Shown here: positions 1-6,271 of the stretch, one piece after another
Numbering within the stretch: position 1 is the stretch's first letter
Layout: the number at the start of each line of letters is the position of its first letter
Assembly: GCA_964478025.1 (NCBI GenBank)
Contig: CAYZGK010000026.1
Coordinates: forward strand, 1-10,501
Direction: 5' to 3'
Source: UBA3700 sp964478025
GTDB lineage: Bacteria; Bacillota; Clostridia; Christensenellales; UBA3700
Length of the DNA stretch: 10,501 nucleotides
Position numbers and translations under genes: made by a program
The notes under the pieces: model-generated
Told to the model about the DNA's origin: nothing
Seen by the model: the letters and a program-made list of their open reading frames with translations, nothing else
Databases searched by the model: none

Positions 1-885
1 TATTTTGGTTCATACCCACAAACAAAGGTAACTGATGATACGCTTATTGCTACATTAAATGAAAAAGCTGGAACACTTCCAACATCTTCAAACTTATATA
101 AGTGGACAGATTATGGATATTATATTTCAGGTTCAGTATCTAGTTTTATGTACTATATAGACATAGACAATGATAGTGATGGCGTAAATGATTATAGAGG
201 AGTTTATTTTACGCAATATAGACCATATAATACAGATACTACAGTTGGTAATACAAACCAAGAAGATAATGGTTATAACACCAATACTACATATTGGTTT
301 AAATATGAAAAGGTTAAATGGAATATTTTAAAAACTGAAAACGGAAAAGCTCTTATTGTTAGTGATTTAATATTAGATTCACAAGATTACTATTATTCAG
401 CATCATCTAGAAGTGGTGCTACAGATTATCAAGGAAATCCAACAACAGATACAGTTAATGCTAATAACTACATGTATTCGCATATAAGAAGTTGGTTAAA
501 TGAAACATTCTATGAAACAGCATTTAGTACATTAGAAAAAGAAATAATAGAAACAACTACAGTAGATAATAGTGCAAGCTCAACAGGAGATAGTTCAAAC
601 TCATATGCATGTAGTAATACAAGTGATAAGTTATTCTTACTTTCTTATGAAGAAGCAACAACATATTATTCATCAGATAGTGAAAGACAAGCTAAAGGAA
701 CTGATTATGCAAAGAGCCAAGGATTATGTATAATTAGTGGTTATTCTTGGTATTGGCTTCGTTCGCCTGAGAACTCCGACGGTACCGAAGCGAAGGACGT
801 TGCCTTCGACGGTATAGGCGACTACGCCGACTACGTTCTTGATGCTGATGGTGGTGTTCGTGCAGCATGCTGGATTAATCTATAA
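1..885 (+). CDS. DUF6273 domain protein, copy A (5' end outside window)
   Basis: The reading frame is open from base 1, so the gene starts upstream; 294 residues are visible. It begins with YFGSYPQT, the usual opening of DUF6273 domains, and continues with KWNILK, the LNETFYETAFS block and a C-terminal YWLRSP motif. DUF6273 is a domain of unknown function; the WLRSP-to-C-terminus part resembles C-type-lectin/FGE-like folds (family knowledge plus inference). An acidic DxDxDGxxD motif near bases 166-192 resembles a calcium-binding loop. Copy B at 9345-10307 is a close paralogue: 80 of 88 residues match over bases 463-726. The 28 codons after YWLRSP (769-852) are GC-rich, C-ending and unlike copy B, then GV and ACWINL resume. 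A strong terminator follows. Function is unknown; a variable ligand-binding surface is an inference. The N-terminus, and so any signal peptide, cannot be seen. Confidence 0.8.
   Translation, partial: YFGSYPQTKVTDDTLIATLNEKAGTLPTSSNLYKWTDYGYYISGSVSSFMYYIDIDNDSDGVNDYRGVYFTQYRPYNTDTTVGNTNQEDNGYNTNTTYWFKYEKVKWNILKTENGKALIVSDLILDSQDYYYSASSRSGATDYQGNPTTDTVNANNYMYSHIRSWLNETFYETAFSTLEKEIIETTTVDNSASSTGDSSNSYACSNTSDKLFLLSYEEATTYYSSDSERQAKGTDYAKSQGLCIISGYSWYWLRSPENSDGTEAKDVAFDGIGDYADYVLDADGGVRAACWINL
769..852 (+). other. Putative hypervariable region of DUF6273 copy A (DGR-like)
   Basis: These 28 codons lie between an 18-base stretch identical in copies A and B (751-768, encoding YWLRSP) and the shared GV...ACWINL end. 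Fourteen of the 28 codons end in C (GAC, TAC, GCC, TTC and others), whereas the rest of the gene favours T- or A-ending codons. Bases 781-840 hold 34 G or C in 60, against 20 in 60 at 541-600. Only 2 of 28 residues match copy B in ungapped alignment. NNC-rich variable codons are expected when AAC codons of a DGR template are mutated at adenines. The DGR assignment is an inference because no reverse transcriptase or template is in the window. Confidence 0.55.
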
Positions 886-911
886 ATTATATAGATATTA
901 GTAAAAACGTT

Positions 912-946
912 ATAGGACAGGTTAAATAAAACTTGTCCTATTTTTT
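912..946 (+). terminator. Rho-independent terminator of DUF6273 copy A
   Basis: An 11-bp stem with one G-U pair (912-922 with 931-941) encloses an 8-base loop and runs into six T residues at 941-946. It lies 26 bases after the copy A stop and upstream of the pckG promoter, so it separates the two units. Confidence 0.9.
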
Positions 947-975
947 ATTGTTTATTTAAGAACAAAAATGGCTAA

Positions 976-992
976 TATAAACTTTGTTTATA
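976..992. promoter_or_regulatory. Perfect dyad upstream of pckG promoter (possible operator)
   Basis: TATAAAC-TTT-GTTTATA is a perfect inverted repeat with 7-base arms and a 3-base centre, 15 bases upstream of the predicted -35. Position and symmetry suit a dimeric regulator. Short AT-rich dyads also arise by chance, and no regulator can be named. Confidence 0.3.
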
Positions 993-1007
993 ATTTAAAA
1001 AATTATA

Positions 1008-1037
1008 TTGGTAAATAATAAATCACTATGGTATAAT
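1008..1037 (+). promoter_or_regulatory. Sigma-A-type promoter of pckG
   Basis: A consensus TATAAT at 1032-1037 is preceded by TGG (1029-1031), an extended -10. A weaker TTGGTA at 1008-1013 lies 18 bases upstream. Transcription would start near 1044, leaving a leader of about 34 bases with AAAGGAG at 1062-1068, nine bases before the ATG. Confidence 0.75.
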
Positions 1038-1077
1038 GGAAATCGATAAAAAATATTTTATAAAGGAGTGTTGAAAA

Positions 1078-2898
1078 ATGATTATTGAAAATCAACCAAT
1101 TACAACAAACAAGAAAGTTTTAGAGTTCGTTCAAGATAGAATCAACTTATTAAAACCATCAAAAGTTCTTTGGATCGATGGATCAGAAGAGATCTACACT
1201 CAATTAACTAACGAAGCTGTTGCTAAAGGCGACATGGTTAGATTAAATGAAAAGACACATCCAGGATGCTTACTTCATAGAACAAAGCCAAATGATGTAG
1301 CTCGTGTTGAAGCTAGAACATTTATTTGCTGCAAGAACGAAGAAGATGCTGGAAGAATGTACAACTGGTGCGATCCTAAAGAAATGTACGAAAAGTTAAA
1401 CAAGATTATGGCAGGAACATTTGCTGGTGAAACAATGTATGTTATTCCATACTCAATGGGTCCAGTAGGTGGTGCTATTTCTAAAATTGGTATTGAGGTT
1501 ACATCTTCAATCTACGTAGTTCTTAACATGAGAATTATGGCTAGAGTTGGTAAGAATGTTCTTGATGCTTTAGGTGATTCTAACGATTTCGTTAGAGGAA
1601 CACATGCTAAATGTGATGTAAATCCAGATGATAGATACATTTGTCAATTCCCAGAAGATAACGCTATTATTTCTGTTAACTCTAACTATGGTGGTAACGT
1701 TCTTCAAGGAAAGAAATGTTTCGCTTTAAGAATTGCTTCATATCAAGGTAAGAATGAAGGATGGATGGCTGAACATATGTTAATTCTTGGTATTAAGAGA
1801 CCAGGTAAAGAAACAGTTTATATGTGTGCTGCATTCCCATCAGCTTGTGGTAAGACAAACTTAGCTATGTTAATTCCACCAAAAGCTTTCAAAGATAAAG
1901 GTTATGAAGTATTCACAGTAGGTGATGATATTGCTTGGATTAAGCCAGGTCCAGATGGTAGATTATATGCTATCAACCCAGAAAACGGATTCTTCGGTGT
2001 GGCTCCAGGAACAAACTCTAAGTCTAACTACAATGCATTAATGTCAACAAGAAAGAATACAATCTTCACAAACGTTGCTATTAATCCAGAAACAATGGAA
2101 CCATGGTGGGAAGCATTAGAGAAAGATGCAGAAGGAAAGAAGAAACCAGACTTCCTAGTAGATTGGACAGGAAAAGAATGGTGGCCAGGTATGGTTGATG
2201 CTGATGGTAAAGAAATTAAAGCAGCTCATCCAAACTCAAGATTTACAGCTCCAGCTGAAAACTGCCCATGTATCTCTCCAGTATTTAAGACAGGTGAACC
2301 AGTTCCAGTATCAGCATTTATCTTTGGTGGACGTCGTCCAACAACTGTACCACTTGTATATCAAGCTAAGTCATGGGATGATGGTGTATTCGTAGGATCT
2401 ATTATGGGTTCTGAAACAACAGCTGCCGCAACTGGTGCTGTAGGTGTAGTAAGAAGAGACCCAATGGCTATGAGACCATTCTTTGGATACCATGTTGGTG
2501 ATTACTTCGCTCACTGGTTAGAAATGGGTGCTAAGACTCCAGTTGATAAGCAACCTAAGTTCTTCAATGTTAACTGGTTCAGAACAGATGCAGAAGGTAA
2601 CTTCATTTGGCCAGGATTTGGAGATAATATGAGAGTTCTTGATTGGATGCTAAAGAGAATTGATGGTGAAGTTGATGCTGTTGATACACCAATTGGTTAT
2701 GTTCCAAAGCCAGAAGATATCGACTTAACAGGTCTTGATTTCTCTAGAGAAACACTAAAAGATATTCTAAAAGTAGATAATACTGCTTGGAAGAAAGAAG
2801 CTGAAGGTATTAAAGAATTCTATGCTTCAATCGGTCCAAAAGTTCCAGCTACTTTAATCAATAAGGCTGATGCTTTATTAAAGAAAGTTTCTGAATAA
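1078..2898 (+). CDS. pckG: Phosphoenolpyruvate carboxykinase (GTP)
   Basis: This cytosolic enzyme interconverts oxaloacetate + GTP and PEP + GDP + CO2 at the gluconeogenic or anaplerotic node. At 606 residues it has the usual length of the GTP-dependent family. Visible motifs are R76 in the DVARVE block (PEP contact), SNYGGN at 202-207, metal ligands K213, H233 and D284 (equivalents of animal K244, H264 and D311), the kinase-1 loop FPSACGKT at 253-260 with reactive C257, GDDIAWI at 282-288, and GGRRP at 417-421. All expected active-site residues are present. The ATG has a strong RBS at nine-base spacing. Frequent AAC, TTC and GGT codons, unlike neighbouring genes, suggest high expression. It has its own promoter and terminator, so it is monocistronic. 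In a fermentative low-GC organism the carboxylating direction is possible, but the sequence does not settle that. Confidence 0.97.
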   Translation: MIIENQPITTNKKVLEFVQDRINLLKPSKVLWIDGSEEIYTQLTNEAVAKGDMVRLNEKTHPGCLLHRTKPNDVARVEARTFICCKNEEDAGRMYNWCDPKEMYEKLNKIMAGTFAGETMYVIPYSMGPVGGAISKIGIEVTSSIYVVLNMRIMARVGKNVLDALGDSNDFVRGTHAKCDVNPDDRYICQFPEDNAIISVNSNYGGNVLQGKKCFALRIASYQGKNEGWMAEHMLILGIKRPGKETVYMCAAFPSACGKTNLAMLIPPKAFKDKGYEVFTVGDDIAWIKPGPDGRLYAINPENGFFGVAPGTNSKSNYNALMSTRKNTIFTNVAINPETMEPWWEALEKDAEGKKKPDFLVDWTGKEWWPGMVDADGKEIKAAHPNSRFTAPAENCPCISPVFKTGEPVPVSAFIFGGRRPTTVPLVYQAKSWDDGVFVGSIMGSETTAAATGAVGVVRRDPMAMRPFFGYHVGDYFAHWLEMGAKTPVDKQPKFFNVNWFRTDAEGNFIWPGFGDNMRVLDWMLKRIDGEVDAVDTPIGYVPKPEDIDLTGLDFSRETLKDILKVDNTAWKKEAEGIKEFYASIGPKVPATLINKADALLKKVSE

Positions 2899-2918
2899 TT
2901 TTAGATAAATAAAATAAG

Positions 2919-2953
2919 TACCTTCGAGTCAAAAACTCGGAGGTATTTTTTTT
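2919..2953 (+). terminator. Rho-independent terminator of pckG
   Basis: An 11-bp stem (2919-2929 with 2935-2945, one T-G wobble) has a 5-base loop and is followed by eight T residues at 2946-2953. It begins 20 bases after the pckG stop. Confidence 0.93.
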
Positions 2954-2983
2954 GCTTTTAATAATACTTAAATTTTATAAAAA

Positions 2984-3074
2984 GTTGGAAAAATGCAAAA
3001 AATAATATAAATTTGGTTGGAAAAATGCAAAAATAAGGCAAATTTTGGTTGGAAAAATGCAATTTTTACCAAAA
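2984..3074. repeat. Three direct repeats at exact 32-bp spacing, last one in a hairpin
   Basis: GTTGGAAAAATGCAA occurs at 2984-2998, 3016-3030 and 3048-3062, each start exactly 32 bases after the previous one. Units 1 and 2 are also similar in the remaining 17 bases and end in TTTG. The third copy is part of a hairpin: TTTTGGT (3043-3049) pairs with ACCAAAA (3068-3074) and AAAAAT (3053-3058) with ATTTTT (3062-3067). The array fills the gap between the convergent pckG and pyridoxamine kinase-like genes. It is too AT-rich and imperfect for a CRISPR array, and 32 is not a multiple of three, which argues against a coding repeat. Protein-binding sites, replication slippage or a weak terminator for the minus-strand gene are possible. 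Confidence 0.7.
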
Positions 3075-3094
3075 CAGATTGAAGGAAAGTCTAA

Positions 3095-3907
3095 TTATTC
3101 AACTATTTCATCCTTTAAAACTTCCTCAAATTTTACACCATATTCGTGGTTTTTATCACTTAATGTTTTTTGAATACATTTAACTATAAACTTACATGCG
3201 TGAGATAGAGTATAATTTATATCTTTTTTATTTAAAATATCAGCAACAATTATTGAAGAGAAAATATCTCCTGTTCCATGATAAGATTTTTCTTCCTTTA
3301 ATTCTAAGTTGGTACATTTCTTTAAACCATCAAATGCTGTTGCCCCAATTTTATTTTCTTTTGTAACTCCAGTTAAAATAACATTCTTTGCACCAAGTTT
3401 ATAAGATTTTTCAAGAAGTGTATTAATAAATAAATCATCTTGATTTTCTTGATAGGTTGTGTCTGTTAAAAGGCAAGCCTCTGTAATATTAGGTAAAATA
3501 TAGTCAGCAACGCTACATAGATTTTTCATACCATTAACAATATTCATATCAAGACCAGTGTATAATTTGCCATTATCTGCCATAGCTGGATCAACAATAA
3601 ATAAACCATCTTTGTTTAGTAATAATTCTTTGCATTTTAATATATATTCAAATTGTTTTTGATTTCCAATATAGCCTGTATATATACAGTCAAACTTTAT
3701 GTTTTCCTTTATCCAGTGATCTATAATTTTTGGCATTTCATCCGTCAAGTCTAAAAATGTGAAATCTTTAAATCCACCAGTGTGTGTAGATAAAATTGCT
3801 GATGGTAAAATAACTGTTTCAATTCCATAGTGAGATAAAATAGGAAGAGCAACTGTAGTAGAGCATTGTCCTAAACATGATATATCTTGTATTGTTAAAA
3901 CTTTCAT
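3095..3907 (-). CDS. Pyridoxamine/pyridoxal kinase-like protein (ribokinase/ThiD superfamily)
   Basis: The 270 residues have the length and motif order of PdxK/PdxY-type B6 vitamer kinases, which phosphorylate pyridoxal, pyridoxamine or pyridoxine with ATP in the cytoplasm to salvage PLP. VDPAMADNGKLY lies at 105-116, PNITEA at 139-144 and the anion-hole/catalytic HGTGD at 210-214, with D214 the expected base. The N-terminal QDISCLGQCS and THTGGF also match this family. A hydroxymethylpyrimidine (ThiD-like) substrate is the main alternative and cannot be excluded. The ATG at 3905-3907 is preceded by AGAGGAT, about six bases away on the minus strand. The gene stands alone: it converges on pckG and diverges from the ATPase gene. 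No thiamine or PLP biosynthesis gene is nearby, so salvage is the simplest reading. Confidence 0.85.
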   Translation of the reverse strand: MKVLTIQDISCLGQCSTTVALPILSHYGIETVILPSAILSTHTGGFKDFTFLDLTDEMPKIIDHWIKENIKFDCIYTGYIGNQKQFEYILKCKELLLNKDGLFIVDPAMADNGKLYTGLDMNIVNGMKNLCSVADYILPNITEACLLTDTTYQENQDDLFINTLLEKSYKLGAKNVILTGVTKENKIGATAFDGLKKCTNLELKEEKSYHGTGDIFSSIIVADILNKKDINYTLSHACKFIVKCIQKTLSDKNHEYGVKFEEVLKDEIVE

Positions 3908-3941
3908 TTTCTTATCCTCTTATAGTATTTTAGCATAGTAT

Positions 3942-3971
3942 ATTAAAGTTTATATAAAATATTTGTATCAA
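3942..3971 (-). promoter_or_regulatory. Probable promoter of the pyridoxamine kinase-like gene
   Basis: Read on the minus strand, TTGATA (3966-3971; 5 of 6 to consensus) and TTTAAT (3942-3947; 5 of 6) are 18 bases apart. This would give a leader of about 28 bases carrying the RBS. Other AT-rich -10-like hexamers nearby make the exact choice uncertain. Confidence 0.45.
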
Positions 3972-4033
3972 GTTTGTAAATAGTTAAAATTAAGAAATCG
4001 ATGATTTATTGTTTAATTTTGCTCTATTTTGGT

Positions 4034-4083
4034 ATTTTTGGCGAAAAGTCGTTCCACTTTTAGCCAAAAATGTTGATTTTGGC
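4034..4083. repeat. Long imperfect inverted repeat plus third arm upstream of the ATPase gene
   Basis: ATTTTTGGC (4034-4042) pairs with GCCAAAAAT (4063-4071). After one G/A mismatch AAAAGT (4044-4049) pairs with ACTTTT (4056-4061), leaving a 6-base loop. The right arm GCCAAAA (4063-4069) can instead pair with TTTTGGC (4077-4083), so two mutually exclusive stems are possible. No T-run follows on either strand, so it is not an ordinary terminator. It abuts the predicted -35 of the ATPase gene and the 18-bp direct repeat, suggesting an operator or an element end. Confidence 0.6.
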
Positions 4084-4101
4084 TTTAATTTGTTGTATAT
4101 T
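4073..4101 (+). promoter_or_regulatory. Promoter of the DUF4143 ATPase gene
   Basis: TTGATT (4073-4078) and TATATT (4096-4101) are separated by exactly 17 bases. Transcription would start near 4108, just before AAGGATGG and the ATG at 4124. This excludes an in-frame ATG at 4070, which lies upstream of the -35. The -10 overlaps the left copy of the 18-bp direct repeat. Confidence 0.55.
4083..4100 (+). repeat. Left copy of exact 18-bp direct repeat flanking the ATPase gene
   Basis: CTTTAATTTGTTGTATAT is repeated base for base at 5431-5448. The two copies bracket the ATPase gene and little else; the bases on both sides of the repeat differ, so the match is exactly 18 bp. Confidence 0.85.
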
Positions 4102-4123
4102 ATTTAAAAAGGATGGATATTTT

Positions 4124-5428
4124 ATGAAAAGATTAATTGAAAAACAATTATTAAATTGGAAAAATAGTAGTGATAGAAAACCTCTTTTAATATATGGAGC
4201 AAGACAAGTAGGGAAAACTTATTCTATAGTTGAATTTGGTAAAAAGAATTATTCAAATATTGTTTATTTTAATTTTGAAGGGAATGCCGCATTAAATGAT
4301 ATTTTTTCAAAAAATTTAGTGCCGGAAAGAATTGTTCTAGAACTTGAAAATCTTTCTGGACAAAAAATTTTTGAAAATTCAACCTTAATTATTTTTGATG
4401 AAATCCAAGAATGCGAGCGAGCATTAACATCTCTTAAATATTTTTGTGAAGAAGCACCAAATTATCATATAATCGCTGCCGGAAGTTTACTTGGTGTCGC
4501 AATAAATCGTGGTCAATTTTCTTTTCCTGTTGGCAAGATAAATAGTATTACTATGTATCCATTGAATTTTGAAGAATTTTTAATGGCTTTGGATAGAAAT
4601 GATTTGATTGATATTATAAGAAAATCTTTTAATGATAATTCTCCAATAGAAGAACCAATACATCAATTAATTTTGGATTATTACTATAAATATTTAGCAA
4701 TTGGTGGAATGCCAGAAGTTGTTTCTATTTATCTTAAAACAAATGACTATGATTATGTTCGTATTGCACAAAATGAAATTGAAAGCAACTATTATGGGGA
4801 TATGACAAAATATACTGATATTAAAGAAAGTAATAAAATACTTGCAACATATCGAAGTATTCCTAGTCAACTTGCAAAAGATAACCATAAATTCCAATAC
4901 TCAATTATAGGCAGTGGTGTAAGAGCAAGAGATTATGAATATTCTCTTGATTGGTTAAAAACTGCCGGAGTTGTATATAATTGCAATAAAGTGAAAGAAG
5001 GTTTATATCCAATTAAAATGTATGAAGATTTTACATCATATAAAATATATATGAGTGATATAGGACTTTTTACTTGTAGTCTTAACATAAATATTCCTAG
5101 TTTGATTTCAGGCAACATTTCAAGTAATGCTAAAGGCGCTATTGCTGAAAGTTATGTTATGCAACAATTAGTTTCAAATAGATTAACTCCTTTTTACTGG
5201 GAATCTAATGGAAAGGCTGAAGTGGATTTCGTTGTTCAATTAAATTCAAGTGCAATTCCTATTGAATGTAAGTCAGCGGATAATGTTCAAGCAAAAAGCT
5301 TAAAGTTATATATGCAAAAATATAAACCTAAATATGCGATTCGTGTATCAAGCAAAAATTTTGGTTTTGAAAACAATATAAAATCTATTCCGCTATATGC
5401 TGTATTTTGCATACAACAAAATAATTAA
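4124..5428 (+). CDS. AAA-type ATPase with C-terminal DUF4143 domain
   Basis: The N-terminal AAA_14 module has Walker A GARQVGKT at 25-32, Walker B LIIFDEIQ at 88-95 (D92, E93) and the AAGSLLG sensor block at 118-124, followed by PLNFEEFL at 146-153. The C-terminal DUF4143 part carries GGMPEVV, SDIGLF, GAIAESYV (E342) and a D368-x12-E381-C-K383 pattern that resembles a PD-(D/E)XK nuclease core. These ATPases are common in bacteria and archaea, often as isolated, mobile-looking genes; their cellular role is unresolved. I chose the ATG at 4124 (434 aa) over one at 4070 because of the RBS AAGGATGG, the promoter position and the family-typical MKR start. The extra 18 residues of the longer version would be a hydrophobic stretch not typical of the family. 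The gene ends four bases from the convergent reductase gene and is bracketed by an exact 18-bp repeat. Confidence 0.9.
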   Translation: MKRLIEKQLLNWKNSSDRKPLLIYGARQVGKTYSIVEFGKKNYSNIVYFNFEGNAALNDIFSKNLVPERIVLELENLSGQKIFENSTLIIFDEIQECERALTSLKYFCEEAPNYHIIAAGSLLGVAINRGQFSFPVGKINSITMYPLNFEEFLMALDRNDLIDIIRKSFNDNSPIEEPIHQLILDYYYKYLAIGGMPEVVSIYLKTNDYDYVRIAQNEIESNYYGDMTKYTDIKESNKILATYRSIPSQLAKDNHKFQYSIIGSGVRARDYEYSLDWLKTAGVVYNCNKVKEGLYPIKMYEDFTSYKIYMSDIGLFTCSLNINIPSLISGNISSNAKGAIAESYVMQQLVSNRLTPFYWESNGKAEVDFVVQLNSSAIPIECKSADNVQAKSLKLYMQKYKPKYAIRVSSKNFGFENNIKSIPLYAVFCIQQNN

Positions 5429-5446
5429 AACTTTAATTTGTTGTAT
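5411..5446. repeat. Inverted repeat across the convergent gene ends
   Basis: ATACAACA (5411-5418) pairs with TGTTGTAT (5439-5446), and AATTAAA (5423-5429) with TTTAATT (5432-5438), with a 4-base bulge on the left and a 2-base loop. It spans the last codons of both the ATPase and the reductase. The right arm is part of the 18-bp direct repeat, so the ATPase gene also ends with an inverted copy of its left boundary. It may act as a bidirectional transcript end, though no T-run follows. Confidence 0.55.
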
Positions 5447-5448
5447 AT
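5431..5448 (+). repeat. Right copy of exact 18-bp direct repeat
   Basis: This is identical to 4083-4100. It overlaps the last codons and stop of the minus-strand reductase gene (encoding YTTN-stop). The left copy would encode the same tail, so the reductase could have been intact before an insertion here. Confidence 0.85.
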
Positions 5449-6107
5449 CTTAACCAAACAGCATTTGATTTAAAAGCTTTAACATCCTTTAGTTTTAATT
5501 GAATTACATTTGAAGAATCATCAAGACCATCAAATATTGTAGGGAAGTTTTTTCTACCATCAATGCCTGCTCCTATTAAAATACTAATTTCATCAAGTAA
5601 ACCTTCCTTTAAAAATGAAGTATTAATATGTGAGCCACCTACAACAGCTAGAGATTTAACATTAAACTTAGAATATAGAATTTCAAGTGCATTTTTTAAA
5701 TCTATCTTTGTTTTTCCTGTACATATCCAGGAAATATTGTTTTTATCTAGATATTCTAAAAAGTCAATTGATGCGTTTTCTGAGGTTATAATTAAATATG
5801 GTTTTTCAGGATCTTCATTGAAATATTTTAAAGAACCATTAGTATCTACAATAATTTCAAAGTGATTTGTATCATTGTTTTTCTTGTATCCGACTTTATT
5901 ATATTTTTCATTATTCTTAGAAATAAACTTTCCATTATGTGGCATTTCTATTTCAGCAGTAGTCTTACCAGATAGTGTTGAGTCAGCATTTAGACTATTT
6001 AGTGTTTCATAATAATTTTCTACACCTTTTAAATTTTCAGTCATTTTGCAGTCAATTCTGCCATCTAGCGATGTCATCATATGACAAATTACATAAGGTT
6101 TATTCAT
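5433..6107 (-). CDS. RibD C-terminal / dihydrofolate reductase-like family protein
   Basis: This 224-residue single-domain protein resembles the reductase half of RibD. It has MMTSLDGRI near the N-terminus (10-18), GKTTAE at 47-52, VVGGSHIN at 155-162 (nucleotide-binding loop) and LLDEISILIGAGIDG at 170-184. Family members use NAD(P)H to reduce pterin- or riboflavin-precursor-like substrates. No deaminase domain and no other rib gene or FMN riboswitch is nearby, so a riboflavin role is doubtful and a generic stand-alone reductase is safer. AGGAG sits eight bases upstream of the ATG on the minus strand. It is divergent from the MMPL gene and convergent with the ATPase gene. The substrate is unknown. 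Confidence 0.85.
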   Translation of the reverse strand: MNKPYVICHMMTSLDGRIDCKMTENLKGVENYYETLNSLNADSTLSGKTTAEIEMPHNGKFISKNNEKYNKVGYKKNNDTNHFEIIVDTNGSLKYFNEDPEKPYLIITSENASIDFLEYLDKNNISWICTGKTKIDLKNALEILYSKFNVKSLAVVGGSHINTSFLKEGLLDEISILIGAGIDGRKNFPTIFDGLDDSSNVIQLKLKDVKAFKSNAVWLRYTTN

Positions 6108-6127
6108 AAATTTTTCTCCTTTTTTAT

Positions 6128-6158
6128 ATCATAAAACTTGAAGTGAACTCTAAGTCAA
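6128..6158 (-). promoter_or_regulatory. Possible 19-bp-spacer promoter with dyad for the reductase gene
   Basis: On the minus strand TTGACT (6153-6158) and TATGAT (6128-6133) are 19 bases apart. The spacer is covered by an imperfect dyad, ACTTGAAGT-GA-ACTCTAAGT (6136-6155; 7 of 9 arm positions complementary). A long 19-bp spacer with a central dyad is typical of MerR-family targets, but no MerR gene is in the window. Confidence 0.35.
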
Positions 6159-6193
6159 TAAAAATATTAATTGAATACGAAAAATATTTGAGG

Positions 6194-6208
6194 TTAATCA
6201 TAGATTAA
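6194..6208. promoter_or_regulatory. Perfect 15-bp dyad in the divergent intergenic region
   Basis: TTAATC-ATA-GATTAA is a perfect inverted repeat about 26 bases upstream of the predicted MMPL -35. It could be an operator for the transporter or the divergent reductase. AT-rich dyads of this length are not rare. Confidence 0.3.
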
Positions 6209-6234
6209 ATGGTGTAAAATTTTGTTTTTACTTG

Positions 6235-6263
6235 TTTATTTTTTTATGTAAATATTCTATAAT
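6235..6263 (+). promoter_or_regulatory. Promoter of the MMPL transporter gene (leaderless)
   Basis: A consensus TATAAT at 6258-6263 lies 17 bases after a weak TTTATT (6235-6240); TTGTTT at 6232-6237 is an alternative with a 20-base spacer. The predicted start of transcription, about 6270, practically coincides with the GTG start codon at 6272. Confidence 0.55.
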
Positions 6264-6271
6264 TACAATTA

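Noticed and set aside
769..852. GC-rich segment as recently acquired foreign DNA
   Set aside because: It is confined to 84 bases in frame between conserved motifs and recurs at the same slot in copy B with a different sequence, which fits targeted variation better than transfer.
148..885. Internal ATG at 148 as the start of copy A
   Set aside because: The frame is open to base 1 and encodes YFGSYPQT and following residues that match copy B from its residue 24 on, so the true start lies outside the window.
2984..3062. Three 32-bp-spaced repeats as a small CRISPR array
   Set aside because: The conserved part is only 15 bases, the intervening 17 bases are themselves similar between units 1 and 2, and no cas gene is present.
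4070..4123. Longer N-terminus (ATG at 4070) for the ATPase
   Set aside because: That ATG is inside the hairpin and upstream of the predicted -35; it has no RBS, whereas the ATG at 4124 has AAGGATGG at good spacing and gives a family-typical start.
5563..5865. Plus-strand 100-residue frame inside the reductase gene
   Set aside because: It is antisense to a well-recognised RibD-C-like gene and shows no start signal.
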